Below, one piece after another: positions 56,168 through 64,000 of a DNA stretch of 64,000 nucleotides. The notes below the pieces were generated by a model that made no database searches, was not told where the DNA came from, and saw nothing but the letters and a program-made list of their open reading frames with translations. The position numbers and the translations under genes are program-made. Source of the stretch: Cellulophaga baltica (GTDB taxonomy: Bacteria > Bacteroidota > Bacteroidia > Flavobacteriales > Flavobacteriaceae); the NCBI RefSeq assembly GCF_018861125.1, contig NZ_JAHKQN010000035.1, positions 62,001 to 126,000 of the forward strand, written 5' to 3'. The number at the start of each line of letters is the position of its first letter. Position 1 is the first letter of the stretch.

Positions 56168-58987
56168 TTAAAACTTCACTTTGAATTTTTTAGAGTTATA
56201 ATCTCTAAAAGCAGTAATTACAACCTTTTTGTTTTTGTATTTTTTCATTGCTTTTTGAAGATCACTAATATTATTTATTTTTTCTCCGTTTACTTGCTGA
56301 ATGACCCAATCTCTAGGTAACTTAGCATCTAACCACATTTTAGCTTTCTCATTATCTATTGACTTTATATAACACCCAAAATTATAACCGCCAGTTGCAT
56401 CAATTAGATCAGGATCATCAGCTATATTAATTAATAATGCGCCTTCTATTTCCAATTCAATCGCTTTGTTTTTTTCTGCAAATTTCTCACCTAAATATTC
56501 TCCTGCTAAAAGAGTACTATACCAACTTGGATAAACAATTTTTTCTGCTTTATTAAATGCTGCAATTGCCGTAAATCCAACAGAAATATTTTCTTGATTA
56601 TATGTTTTTGCTTTTATAATTGTAGTCGTGTCAATTTTAAAAGGTTCGGCATATACCAATGAATTTATAGTTGGCTCGGTACCATCAACCGTGTAATAAA
56701 TTTTATAATTTTTTCCTGCACTTTTATCGGCTTTGATATTTATTACTTTAGATTGTTCAAACTCACCACCAAAAGGAACTATTTTCGTCATTTCATGACC
56801 AAAACTGTCCATTTCAAAATTTTGAAAACCTAGTTTTATAGCCGGAGAATTTTCTTTTACTTGATAATTACCATTTTCAATATCAACAAATAATGGGTTA
56901 CCTGATAATGAATGTACATCATAACCTTTTTGTTGCCATTGTTCCATATTTAAACCCACTATAATATCAAAATTATAAGGATCGTTAATATTCCAATAAA
57001 AATTATTATCATAATGTTTACTCCACATTGTTTCTGTTGGTAAGCCTACATCTCTAATAAATCTGTTGGTTGGTTCTTTCTTTCCAGGTACAGCACCTGA
57101 TATAACAAATATGTTTTTATAAATTTCATCTTCAGAATCTTTTGGCCAAACATGCCAACCTAATGGAACTGCACTTACTGTAATATTATTAAAAACTTTA
57201 CGAGCCATACCATCACGTAGTTTTATAGTGGATCCTAAACTTAAATTATTATAAATCTCATAGTAACTAGAACCATCATCTAAATCAATAGTCCAATTAC
57301 CCGCACTAATTGATTTTCTATAATTTGCAATTCTGTTGTTTCTTATAATTACATTATCAATCGCATCAAGTTTGGTAAGCTCTTTAATAAAATGATCATC
57401 AGACCCTCTTGAGCCCTTCCATTGCCTTTCTCGTCCCCATGAATTAAAAGGGCCGTGCTCACCAGTTTCTCTAACCGTTTCCCAAATATCATTGAACTCA
57501 ATAACATGTCCTCCCCAGGTACCATCATTAATACAAATTCCTGCCCTTGGGCAGTTGTATATGGTATTGTGAGATGCTTTTATTTTATGACTCATTGAAA
57601 TAAAAACTCCAGCAACTTGTTTACCAACATCTCCAAAATCATGCATAATAGAATTCTCCACAACACAATTTTTTGGATAATGGTCAGTTTTAGGTCCTGC
57701 TGTTAAATCCATATCTTTACGCATGCTTTCCCAATTTTTACCATAAATTTCTTTATCATCCCAAGTTTGAAAAAAACGAACAGCAGATGGTAAACCAACA
57801 AAACAAACAGCACTTTCGCCTGTGTGTACAAAACGGCAACCTGACACCTTATTATCTCTATTATAACCACTCATAAACACCCCGTTACCACCGAGGTATT
57901 CAAAATTGCAACTTTCAATAGTACTATTTTCTACACTTTCAAAATATACAGCCCCACCACGATGAATTGCCCAATCACCACGAGCTAAAGGTTCATAATC
58001 ATCCATAAAAGTGTATTGCGATTGTGTAAAATTAAAACCTTTAAAATGAATGTATTTTACCGGATTGTCTATTGTTCCTTTTAATTCTATTAAATTTTTC
58101 AATAATGGAACCTCAATAATTGCATCATTTAAATCTAAGTCTGAAAATGGATAGTAATATAATAAATTAGTGTTTTTATCAAAAAACCACTCACCTGGAA
58201 CATCTAGTTCTTCAAAAACATTATCAATAAAAAACCAAGAGGCATGTGAACCTTTGCTTCCTATTCCAAAAACGCGTTGTAATTGCCAACCACCTTCATC
58301 TAAATAAATTTTATGTTCTAGCTTATCTACATTTTTTATTTTGTATTGCATGTTACCCCAGTTGTGGCTTTGAAATGCATGTACAATTCCTGTAGCCGGA
58401 TTACTCCAATCTTTCATTGTAAATGTTTCTGTATTATATGAAAACCATTTATCAAACCTTTGATCTGTACCATCAACTACTTCATCATAACTTGTGCCAG
58501 CACCGCGTAAAGGATTGTCGTAGTCATAATTTGGAAAACGAGCCCTAATCTGTCTTTCTTCATTAACAAATAATTGATCAAAATTTAAATCTCTTGGTAA
58601 TTGGCTTACATATATTCCATTTTTATATGGTTTCCAGTCTAAATTCTCTAATTTTTTTGAACCTTTAATATTTACCTCCACACCTGGTAGTGCTGAAAAG
58701 ACAACGGGATATTCTTTAGTTCCCGAATATTCACCCCCTAACTTAATGGTATTCTCTAAATAATAATCCCCTTTATTAAACCATACTGTTACTGTTTCTG
58801 TGCCAACATATTTTTTTAATTCTTCAAGTGATTTTTCAATAGTTTTAAATGGATGCATTTTTGTACCATCATTAGTATCGTCACCTAACGGAGAAATAAA
58901 AATATCATGTGCATTAATATATTGAGATGCGCAAAGTATCAAAATAAATAAAGTAATTTGATTATTACATTTTAGTATGGATTTCAT
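56168..58987 (-). CDS. GH141-like right-handed beta-helix enzyme with chitobiase-like and PDZ-like C-terminal domains
   Basis: 939 residues with a signal peptide (cleaved near INAH, residue 27). The N-terminal DIFISPLGDDTNDGTKMHPF opening and the long beta-helix (about 28-720), with repeats such as VENSTIESCNFEYLGGNGV and NKVSGCRFVHTGESAV, match the GH141 type, which includes an alpha-L-fucosidase acting on rhamnogalacturonan II and xylanases. Residues about 744-813 (YYTVDGTEPTINS) resemble a chitobiase/Fn3-like domain. The last ~95 residues (about 845-939), with LPRDWVIQQVNGEKINNISD and VVITAFRD, look like a PDZ domain, unexpected on a glycosidase. It is transcribed alone. Fucosidase activity fits the neighbourhood but is inferred. 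Confidence 0.8.
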   Translation of the reverse strand: MKSILKCNNQITLFILILCASQYINAHDIFISPLGDDTNDGTKMHPFKTIEKSLEELKKYVGTETVTVWFNKGDYYLENTIKLGGEYSGTKEYPVVFSALPGVEVNIKGSKKLENLDWKPYKNGIYVSQLPRDLNFDQLFVNEERQIRARFPNYDYDNPLRGAGTSYDEVVDGTDQRFDKWFSYNTETFTMKDWSNPATGIVHAFQSHNWGNMQYKIKNVDKLEHKIYLDEGGWQLQRVFGIGSKGSHASWFFIDNVFEELDVPGEWFFDKNTNLLYYYPFSDLDLNDAIIEVPLLKNLIELKGTIDNPVKYIHFKGFNFTQSQYTFMDDYEPLARGDWAIHRGGAVYFESVENSTIESCNFEYLGGNGVFMSGYNRDNKVSGCRFVHTGESAVCFVGLPSAVRFFQTWDDKEIYGKNWESMRKDMDLTAGPKTDHYPKNCVVENSIMHDFGDVGKQVAGVFISMSHKIKASHNTIYNCPRAGICINDGTWGGHVIEFNDIWETVRETGEHGPFNSWGRERQWKGSRGSDDHFIKELTKLDAIDNVIIRNNRIANYRKSISAGNWTIDLDDGSSYYEIYNNLSLGSTIKLRDGMARKVFNNITVSAVPLGWHVWPKDSEDEIYKNIFVISGAVPGKKEPTNRFIRDVGLPTETMWSKHYDNNFYWNINDPYNFDIIVGLNMEQWQQKGYDVHSLSGNPLFVDIENGNYQVKENSPAIKLGFQNFEMDSFGHEMTKIVPFGGEFEQSKVINIKADKSAGKNYKIYYTVDGTEPTINSLVYAEPFKIDTTTIIKAKTYNQENISVGFTAIAAFNKAEKIVYPSWYSTLLAGEYLGEKFAEKNKAIELEIEGALLINIADDPDLIDATGGYNFGCYIKSIDNEKAKMWLDAKLPRDWVIQQVNGEKINNISDLQKAMKKYKNKKVVITAFRDYNSKKFKVKF

Positions 58988-59167
58988 AATAAATATTAAT
59001 TTTCACTTATTTTTTATAATTTATAATTTATAAAAATTGAAAAAATGACCAAAATAAATACTCTAAATAACAGCTCACAAACGACAGAAAACATTAATTA
59101 TAATAATCAATACTATTATCTTATTTTAGTCTCATATAGTTAATAACTACTTCAAAAAAAAAAAAAA
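58988..59167. promoter_or_regulatory. 180-bp divergent region between GH141-like and lactonase genes
   Basis: AT-rich spacer with no gene. It ends in an uninterrupted run of 15 A (59154-59168, the last being the A of the lactonase ATG). A TTTCTGTCGT on the minus strand (59081-59090) recalls the susC half-site but has no partner at 21 bp. No clear -7 element is seen on either strand. Confidence 0.4.
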
Positions 59168-59995
59168 ATGACAATAGATTCTCATCAACATTTTTGGAAA
59201 TACACCCAAGAAACACATGGTTGGATTGATGATAATATGGCCGTAATTAGGCGTGATTTTTTACCTAGAGATTTAAAACCAATCTTACAGGAAAATAATA
59301 TCGATGGTTGTGTAGCCATACAAGCCGATCAAACACTTGAAGAGACAAACTTTTTATTACAATTAGCTAATGAAAATGATTTTATAAAAGCTGTTGTTGG
59401 TTGGGTTGATTTACGAGAGCAAAACATAGCATCTACACTTGAGGGTTTAAAACAAAATAAAAAACTAAAGGGCTTTAGACATATTGTACAGGGTGAATCT
59501 GACCCTAATTTTTTATTACGTTCTGAATTTTTAAATGGAATTAGTCACCTAGAAAAAAATGATTTTACTTATGATATTCTTGTTTTTCCGCATCAATTAG
59601 GAGCTACTTTGGAGTTTGTTAAAAAATTTCCTAATCAGAAATTTGTAATTGACCATATTGCAAAACCGTACATTAAAGATAGTTTTTTTGATGGTTGGGC
59701 TTTATTAATGAAAGAAATAGCAAAGCAAGAGAATGTATTTTGCAAACTATCTGGAATAGCTACTGAAGCTGATATAAAGTTATGGACTCCTCAGCAATTA
59801 GAACCTTATATGCAATTGGTATTAGACAGTTTTGGTAGTAATAGAGTAATGTATGGTTCCGACTGGCCTGTTTGTTTAGTTGCAGGTGATTATAGTGAAA
59901 TAAAGAATATTGCTACTGATTTTATTAAAAACCTATCAAATACTGAACAGGAAAACATTATGGGAAATAATGCTGCTAAGTTTTATAACTTATAA
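59168..59995 (+). CDS. amidohydrolase family 2 protein, L-fuconolactonase-like
   Basis: 275 residues, no signal peptide, so cytoplasmic. Amidohydrolase signatures are MTIDSHQHFWKY (His6, His8), FVIDHIAKPYIK (His163) and VMYGSDWPVC with Asp232. The HFW...GWID...IRRDFLPRDL pattern fits the COG3618 group, which includes L-fuconolactone and L-rhamnonolactone hydrolases. It would open the lactone made by the SDR at 53624. The next enzymes (L-fuconate dehydratase and the downstream aldolase or dehydrogenase) are not in the window. The start follows directly on a 14-A leader tract. Confidence 0.88.
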   Translation: MTIDSHQHFWKYTQETHGWIDDNMAVIRRDFLPRDLKPILQENNIDGCVAIQADQTLEETNFLLQLANENDFIKAVVGWVDLREQNIASTLEGLKQNKKLKGFRHIVQGESDPNFLLRSEFLNGISHLEKNDFTYDILVFPHQLGATLEFVKKFPNQKFVIDHIAKPYIKDSFFDGWALLMKEIAKQENVFCKLSGIATEADIKLWTPQQLEPYMQLVLDSFGSNRVMYGSDWPVCLVAGDYSEIKNIATDFIKNLSNTEQENIMGNNAAKFYNL

Positions 59996-60001
59996 CAATT
60001 A

Positions 60002-60037
60002 AAAAAGTCCACTATAATTATTTATAATGGACTTTTT
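60002..60037. terminator. bidirectional terminator between lactonase gene and xylA
   Basis: AAAAAGTCCA (60002-60011) pairs with TGGACTTTTT, and an inner TATAA/TTATA pair extends the stem past one mismatch. T-run on the right and A-run on the left serve the plus-strand lactonase gene (ending 59995) and the minus-strand xylA (ending 60061). Confidence 0.85.
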
Positions 60038-60060
60038 AAAAAATTAATTACTTTTAATTT

Positions 60061-61386
60061 TTAAATATATTGGTTAATTATATTTTCAAACAATTCTTGC
60101 TTTCCACTTTGTAATTTTAATTCTCCGTTTTCTTGGGCAATTTTATATAAATCTTCTAAGCCTAATTTTCCTGCTTCAAAATCTTTTCCTTTACCTGAAT
60201 CGAAAGAACTGTAACGCTCTGTTCTCAGTTTATCGTAAGCTGAAGAACTTATGATTTTATCTGCCGTTAATAAAGCTCTTGCAAAAGTATCAGCACCACC
60301 AATGTGTGACAAGAAAACATCTTCCATATCTGTAGAGTTTCTTCTAATTTTAGCATCAAAATTAACGCCACCACCTTGTAAGCCTCCTGCCTTCAAGAAA
60401 ACAAGCATTGCTTCAGTAGTTTCTTGAATATTATTAGGGAACTGATCTGTATCCCAACCATTTTGGTAATCACCACGATTAGCATCTAAACTACCTAACA
60501 TACCAGCTTTTGCTGCAACTTCAATTTCATGTTGAAAGGTATGTTGTGCTAACGTAGCATGGTTAACTTCAATATTAATTTTAAAATCTTTATCTAAACC
60601 ATACTCTTTTAAGAAACCAATTGCCGTAGCCGAATCAAAATCATACTGATGTTTCATTGGTTCCATTGGTTTAGGTTCTATAAAGAAATTACCTTTAAAA
60701 CCTTGAGCTCTCGCATAATCTCTTGCTTTTATCAAAAACTGTCCCATATGGTCTAGTTCACGTCCCATGTCTGTATTAAGTAAAGACATATAGCCTTCTC
60801 TGCCTCCCCAGAAAACATAGTTTTCACCATCTAGAGCAATTGTAGCATCAATAGCAAGTTTTATTTGTCCGCCAGCTCTTGCTACAACATCAAAATCAGG
60901 ATTAGTAGCAGCACCGTTCATATAACGAGGGTTTGAAAAGCAATTCGCCGTTCCCCATAATAATTTTATACCTGATGCCTTTTTCTTTTCTTGTAAATAT
61001 TCTGTAATTGAAATTAATCGCTTTTCTGAATCAGCAAAAGTTGGTGCTTCTTGAACCAAATCATAATCATGAAAACAGAAATAATCAAATCCCATTTTAC
61101 TAATAAATTCAAAAGCAGCATCTGCCTTATCTTTAGCTGCTTGAATAGGATCTGAAGCTTTATCCCACTCAAAACTTTGAGTTCCCGGACCAAAAGGATC
61201 ACCACCTTGACCACAGAATGTATGCCAATAAGCAATAGCAAACTTAAAATGCTCACGCATCGTTTTACCCGCTACAACTTGTTCAGGGTTATAGTATTTA
61301 AATGCCAAAGGATTGTCAGATTCTTTTCCTTCAAATTGAATGTCATTAATACCTTTAAAGTATTCTTTATCGCCTAAAATCGCCAT
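60061..61386 (-). CDS. xylA: xylose isomerase
   Basis: 441 residues, the class II length usual in Bacteroidota. Conserved segments are [18 protein letters not shown] near 53-70, [12 protein letters not shown] with catalytic His106, [33 protein letters not shown] (the metal and substrate lysine region; the usual Thr before KHQYD is Met here) and [13 protein letters not shown]. It converts D-xylose to D-xylulose in the cytoplasm, with activity on glucose as a side reaction. The stop faces a bidirectional terminator and the start is 26 bp after xylB, in an operon with the GntR-type regulator. Its presence argues that xylose is released from the locus substrate. Confidence 0.97.
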   Translation of the reverse strand: MAILGDKEYFKGINDIQFEGKESDNPLAFKYYNPEQVVAGKTMREHFKFAIAYWHTFCGQGGDPFGPGTQSFEWDKASDPIQAAKDKADAAFEFISKMGFDYFCFHDYDLVQEAPTFADSEKRLISITEYLQEKKKASGIKLLWGTANCFSNPRYMNGAATNPDFDVVARAGGQIKLAIDATIALDGENYVFWGGREGYMSLLNTDMGRELDHMGQFLIKARDYARAQGFKGNFFIEPKPMEPMKHQYDFDSATAIGFLKEYGLDKDFKINIEVNHATLAQHTFQHEIEVAAKAGMLGSLDANRGDYQNGWDTDQFPNNIQETTEAMLVFLKAGGLQGGGVNFDAKIRRNSTDMEDVFLSHIGGADTFARALLTADKIISSSAYDKLRTERYSSFDSGKGKDFEAGKLGLEDLYKIAQENGELKLQSGKQELFENIINQYI

Positions 61387-61412
61387 AAGTAATTTATTTA
61401 TTTTGTTATTTT

Positions 61413-62897
61413 TTATTTATTCTTTAGAGCCAATTCAAGTTCTTTTTTCCATTTTTGATATGCTTCTTCATAGACAGATTTATCTTTTAATGGCTTATAC
61501 GCCATCACATAATCATTATTCATGATTAACTTACCATAGTTTTCAAAATCTCCTTTACGCAAACCTGCCGCTCTTGCAGCACCTATTGCTCCCGTAGTAT
61601 TGTATATTTCAATATCATAACCAATTAATGTAGCTACTGTATTTGCAAATATTTCAGATCTAAACAGGTTATCATTACCTGCTCTTATAACATTCACTTT
61701 TATTCCGTCAGATTTTAAAATCTCCATGCCGTAAACAAATGAAAATGCGATTCCTTCTAAAGCTGCTCTACATAAATGTCCTTTTTGGTGGTTATTCAAA
61801 TTCACATTAACCAACCTTGTTCCTATATCTTGGTTGTTTAACATACGTTCTGCACCATTCCCAAAAGGCAATACGCAAACCCCATCAGAACCAACAGGAA
61901 CTGCTTTTGCTAAAGCATTCATTTCATCATAAGAATTCACAGAAAGGTTATTTAACAACCATCTGTACTGTATACCTGCACCATTTATATTTAATAACTT
62001 ACCAATTCTTGGGGTTTCTTTTTTATAATTTACATGTGCAAAATTGTTAATCCTAGTACTTTCCTTTCCTGATAAGCTATCCGTTATTGCATACACAACT
62101 CCTGAAGTCCCTCCGGTTGCTGCAACTTCTCCTGGATTAAATACGTTTAATGATAATGCATTGTTTGGCTGATCACCTGCTCTATAAAAAATAGGTGTAC
62201 CAACTTCTAAACCACTTTCTTTCGCACCATTTTCATCAACAAAAGATTGCTCGCCAAAAGTATCTACTATATCTGGCACTAATGATGGCGCAAAGCCATA
62301 ATACTCTAATAGAAAATCTGCTACAGAATTCTTTTCAAAATCCCAAAAAACACCTTCTGATAGACCTGATATAGTTGTGTTAATAGTATTTGAGAATTTA
62401 TATGCTATAAAATCACCTGGTAGCATAAATTTAGATGCCTTTGCATATATTTCAGGTTCATTTTCTTTTACCCATTTTAATTTTGATGCGGTAAAATTAG
62501 CTGGAGAATTTAATAATTGAGAAGAACATTTTTCTGCTCCAATACTTTTAAAAGCATCATTACCAATCTCAACGGCTCTACTATCACACCAAATAATACT
62601 GTTACGGAGTGATGCTCCATTTTCATCTACCAAAACCAAACCATGCATTTGATATGAAATACCAATCCCTTTTATTTGAGATTTAGAAACCGAGTATTTT
62701 TCTTTTATTTTTTCAACACCATTACAAATGTAATTCCACCATTCGTTAGGGTTTTGTTCTGCCCAACCGTTATTTATAGCAATCATACACATTTCGGTTT
62801 CTGGTTCTTGAACAACACCTAAACTTTTTCCTGTTTCAACTTCTACTAAAGATATTTTAATAGACGAACTTCCTAAATCAAATCCTATATAATACAT
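61413..62897 (-). CDS. xylB: xylulokinase (FGGY family)
   Basis: 494 residues. FGGY-kinase features are [18 protein letters not shown] at the N-terminus, [15 protein letters not shown] (the QMHG segment typical of xylulokinases), [13 protein letters not shown], and [15 protein letters not shown] with probable catalytic base Asp242. The C-terminal domain has [18 protein letters not shown] and [19 protein letters not shown]. It phosphorylates D-xylulose to xylulose-5-phosphate for the pentose phosphate pathway. It begins 2 bp after the regulator gene stop and is followed by xylA. The N-terminal half has a non-standard insertion of acidic residues around 26-45, otherwise ordinary. Confidence 0.95.
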   Translation of the reverse strand: MYYIGFDLGSSSIKISLVEVETGKSLGVVQEPETEMCMIAINNGWAEQNPNEWWNYICNGVEKIKEKYSVSKSQIKGIGISYQMHGLVLVDENGASLRNSIIWCDSRAVEIGNDAFKSIGAEKCSSQLLNSPANFTASKLKWVKENEPEIYAKASKFMLPGDFIAYKFSNTINTTISGLSEGVFWDFEKNSVADFLLEYYGFAPSLVPDIVDTFGEQSFVDENGAKESGLEVGTPIFYRAGDQPNNALSLNVFNPGEVAATGGTSGVVYAITDSLSGKESTRINNFAHVNYKKETPRIGKLLNINGAGIQYRWLLNNLSVNSYDEMNALAKAVPVGSDGVCVLPFGNGAERMLNNQDIGTRLVNVNLNNHQKGHLCRAALEGIAFSFVYGMEILKSDGIKVNVIRAGNDNLFRSEIFANTVATLIGYDIEIYNTTGAIGAARAAGLRKGDFENYGKLIMNNDYVMAYKPLKDKSVYEEAYQKWKKELELALKNK

Positions 62898-62899
62898 AG

Positions 62900-63898
62900 T
62901 TATAATGAATCTCTAATTATAATTTTAGTTGACACATAAAGTTGTTTGGGTGCATCATCTGCAACAAACCTAGCTGCTTGTTCACCCATCTCTTTAAAGT
63001 CTGTAGTTACAACAGATATGCCTTTGTAAATAAATTTTTTCATTGGTGTATCATTATAGGACAAAAAGCCCAAATCTTTTCCTGGCTCTAAATCTTTAGC
63101 CCTACATTGTTCTAAAAATTCACCCAACATCCTATCACTTACACTTATATATGCAATACCTCTTTCTACTTGCAAATTTTTACAATCCGTTACAGCTTCA
63201 CCAACAATACCAAAATCCTTACAAAATTTTTTAAAATATGTAATGGTTTCTATTGGGTGGTTGGTGTATTCTGGATACAGAAAATGTATTGCTTTATACT
63301 TTTTAAATAGTCTTTCAATATCAGATAAAGATTTATAGAAATTTTTTCCAAAGTCTTGAAAAACATAATTATTTGAATCTTGTACGTGAATATTCCAATC
63401 TAACAGCAATAAATTATTACTATCTATTTTATCTAAAACAATTGGTATGTCTTTGTGGTCAAAACCCATAATTACATACTTGTAATACTTACCAATACTG
63501 TTATTAATTATGGTTTTAAAATTTTCAATATTATAATGGTGAAACTGCACATCTGTAATTACATCATCACCCAAATAATTAGTAAATGAATGATATAAAA
63601 CTTCTTTATATGCCTTAAAAGTATCTAAAACCAAAAGTACTTTTTTAGTATTGCTAGCTACGTAGTACCCTTTATTTGGCACAGACTCAATAACATTACT
63701 TTCTTTTAAAATTGAATATGCTTTAAAAACCGTATCACGAGACAACGAAAATTTACGACACACTACATTAACTGATGGCAATAAATCGCCAATATTCAAA
63801 TGGTTTTTTGCTACAGCCTCATTTACAGCGTTAACAATTTGCTGATACTTTGGTACCGAGCTATTAGGTTCAATTTTAAAAACAACTATATCCTGCAT
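62900..63898 (-). CDS. GntR-type transcriptional regulator with LacI-like sugar-binding domain
   Basis: 332 residues. N-terminal winged helix at about 8-78 with VPKYQQIVNAVNEAVAKNHL, LPSVNVVCRKFSLSRDTV and the wing SVPNKGYYV; then a periplasmic-binding-protein-like ligand domain (about 85-332), with VLLVLDTFKAYKEVLYHSF and LGFLSYNDTPMKKFIYKG. Such chimeras regulate pentose and other sugar genes in Bacteroidota. It is first in the operon with xylulokinase (2 bp) and xylose isomerase, so xylose or xylulose is the likely effector. Its own leader holds a tandem operator-like repeat at 63911-63930, suggesting autoregulation. Confidence 0.9.
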   Translation of the reverse strand: MQDIVVFKIEPNSSVPKYQQIVNAVNEAVAKNHLNIGDLLPSVNVVCRKFSLSRDTVFKAYSILKESNVIESVPNKGYYVASNTKKVLLVLDTFKAYKEVLYHSFTNYLGDDVITDVQFHHYNIENFKTIINNSIGKYYKYVIMGFDHKDIPIVLDKIDSNNLLLLDWNIHVQDSNNYVFQDFGKNFYKSLSDIERLFKKYKAIHFLYPEYTNHPIETITYFKKFCKDFGIVGEAVTDCKNLQVERGIAYISVSDRMLGEFLEQCRAKDLEPGKDLGFLSYNDTPMKKFIYKGISVVTTDFKEMGEQAARFVADDAPKQLYVSTKIIIRDSL

Positions 63899-63910
63899 AA
63901 AATAATCCGT

Positions 63911-63930
63911 ACTGGTCTGTTCTGGTTTGT
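63911..63930 (-). promoter_or_regulatory. tandem-repeat operator candidate for the GntR-type regulator
   Basis: On the minus strand ACAAACCAGA (63930-63921) is followed directly by ACAGACCAGT (63920-63911): a direct repeat of ACArACCAGw with a 10-bp period, one helical turn. It lies between the -7 element and the start codon, covering the expected transcription start, where a repressor would block. ACTGGTCT is also the left half of GntR-type palindromic operators, here arranged as a direct repeat instead. Confidence 0.5.
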
Positions 63931-63933
63931 TTT

Positions 63934-63941
63934 CAAATATA
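63934..63941 (-). promoter_or_regulatory. -7 element of the gntR-xylB-xylA operon
   Basis: TATATTTG on the minus strand (plus-strand CAAATATA) is an exact TAnnTTTG. Transcription would start about 7 bp on, near 63927, inside the tandem repeat at 63911-63930. A good TTTG -33 element is not apparent upstream. The rest of the DNA to 64000 is AT-rich spacer with no gene. Confidence 0.55.
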
Positions 63942-64000
63942 CTAATTAATTATAATTTAAAAACACATTTTGTAGATTTTAACGCAAATCAATAATTATA

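Noticed and set aside
59081-59090. TTTCTGTCGT on the minus strand before the GH141-like gene
   Set aside because: Resembles the susC half-site only over TCTGTCG and lacks a second repeat or a matching -7 element.
1-64000. tRNA, rRNA, CRISPR, insertion sequence or prophage
   Set aside because: No cloverleaf-like sequence, regular spacer array, transposase or integrase motif was seen on either strand.

Overview
The window is AT-rich DNA from a bacterium of the phylum Bacteroidota, most likely a marine Flavobacteriaceae. The evidence is two SusC/SusD pairs, many Bacteroidota-style lipoproteins, TAnnTTTG-like -7 elements and a very large carbohydrate-active gene set with seven type I sulfatases. 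It is one large polysaccharide utilization locus (PUL) with its sugar catabolism genes. I see no rRNA, tRNA, CRISPR array, phage or insertion sequence.

Layout. (1) Positions 1-36364, minus strand: 22 co-directional genes with gaps of 49 bp or less, reading from 36.3 kb down to the left edge. The promoter-proximal third (25.7-36.3 kb) holds two GH92, a GH130 mannosyl-GlcNAc phosphorylase-like enzyme, an SSS symporter, a glycosylasparaginase, and a GHL10-like/CBM9-like pair, which looks like an N-glycan or mannoside module. The rest (1-25.7 kb) holds seven sulfatases, GH29 and GH95 fucosidases, two GH3, two GH30, a DUF5703 protein and an SGNH esterase cut by the window edge. (2) 36459-38320, plus strand: a LytS-type sensor kinase and a LytTR response regulator, divergent from the enzyme operon. 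(3) 38617-48827, plus strand: two tandem SusC-SusD pairs. The two susC promoters share an activator-site-like direct repeat at matching distances from the -7 element. (4) 48977-54406, minus strand: a TRAP transporter, a mutarotase, a FucP-type symporter and an L-fucose dehydrogenase-like SDR. (5) 55003-59995: a GH43-like propeller protein (plus), a GH141-like enzyme with a C-terminal PDZ-like domain (minus) and an L-fuconolactonase-like amidohydrolase (plus). (6) 60061-63898, minus strand: xylose isomerase, xylulokinase and a GntR-type regulator whose leader holds a tandem-repeat operator candidate.

How it fits together (inference). Sulfatases and an esterase would strip substituents, and fucosidases, GH3/GH30 enzymes and GH92 mannosidases would take the glycan down to L-fucose, D-xylose or glucose, and mannose. 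SusCD pairs import oligomers. FucP, a mutarotase, the SDR and the lactonase would feed fucose into the oxidative (non-phosphorylating) route. XylA and XylB take xylose to xylulose-5-phosphate, and GH130 phosphorolyses a mannosyl-GlcNAc disaccharide. The best guess for the substrate is a sulfated, fucose- and xylose-rich algal polysaccharide or glycoprotein glycan containing mannose. No endo-acting fucanase or GH18/GH85 endoglycosidase, no sulfatase-maturing enzyme and no L-fuconate dehydratase are in the window.
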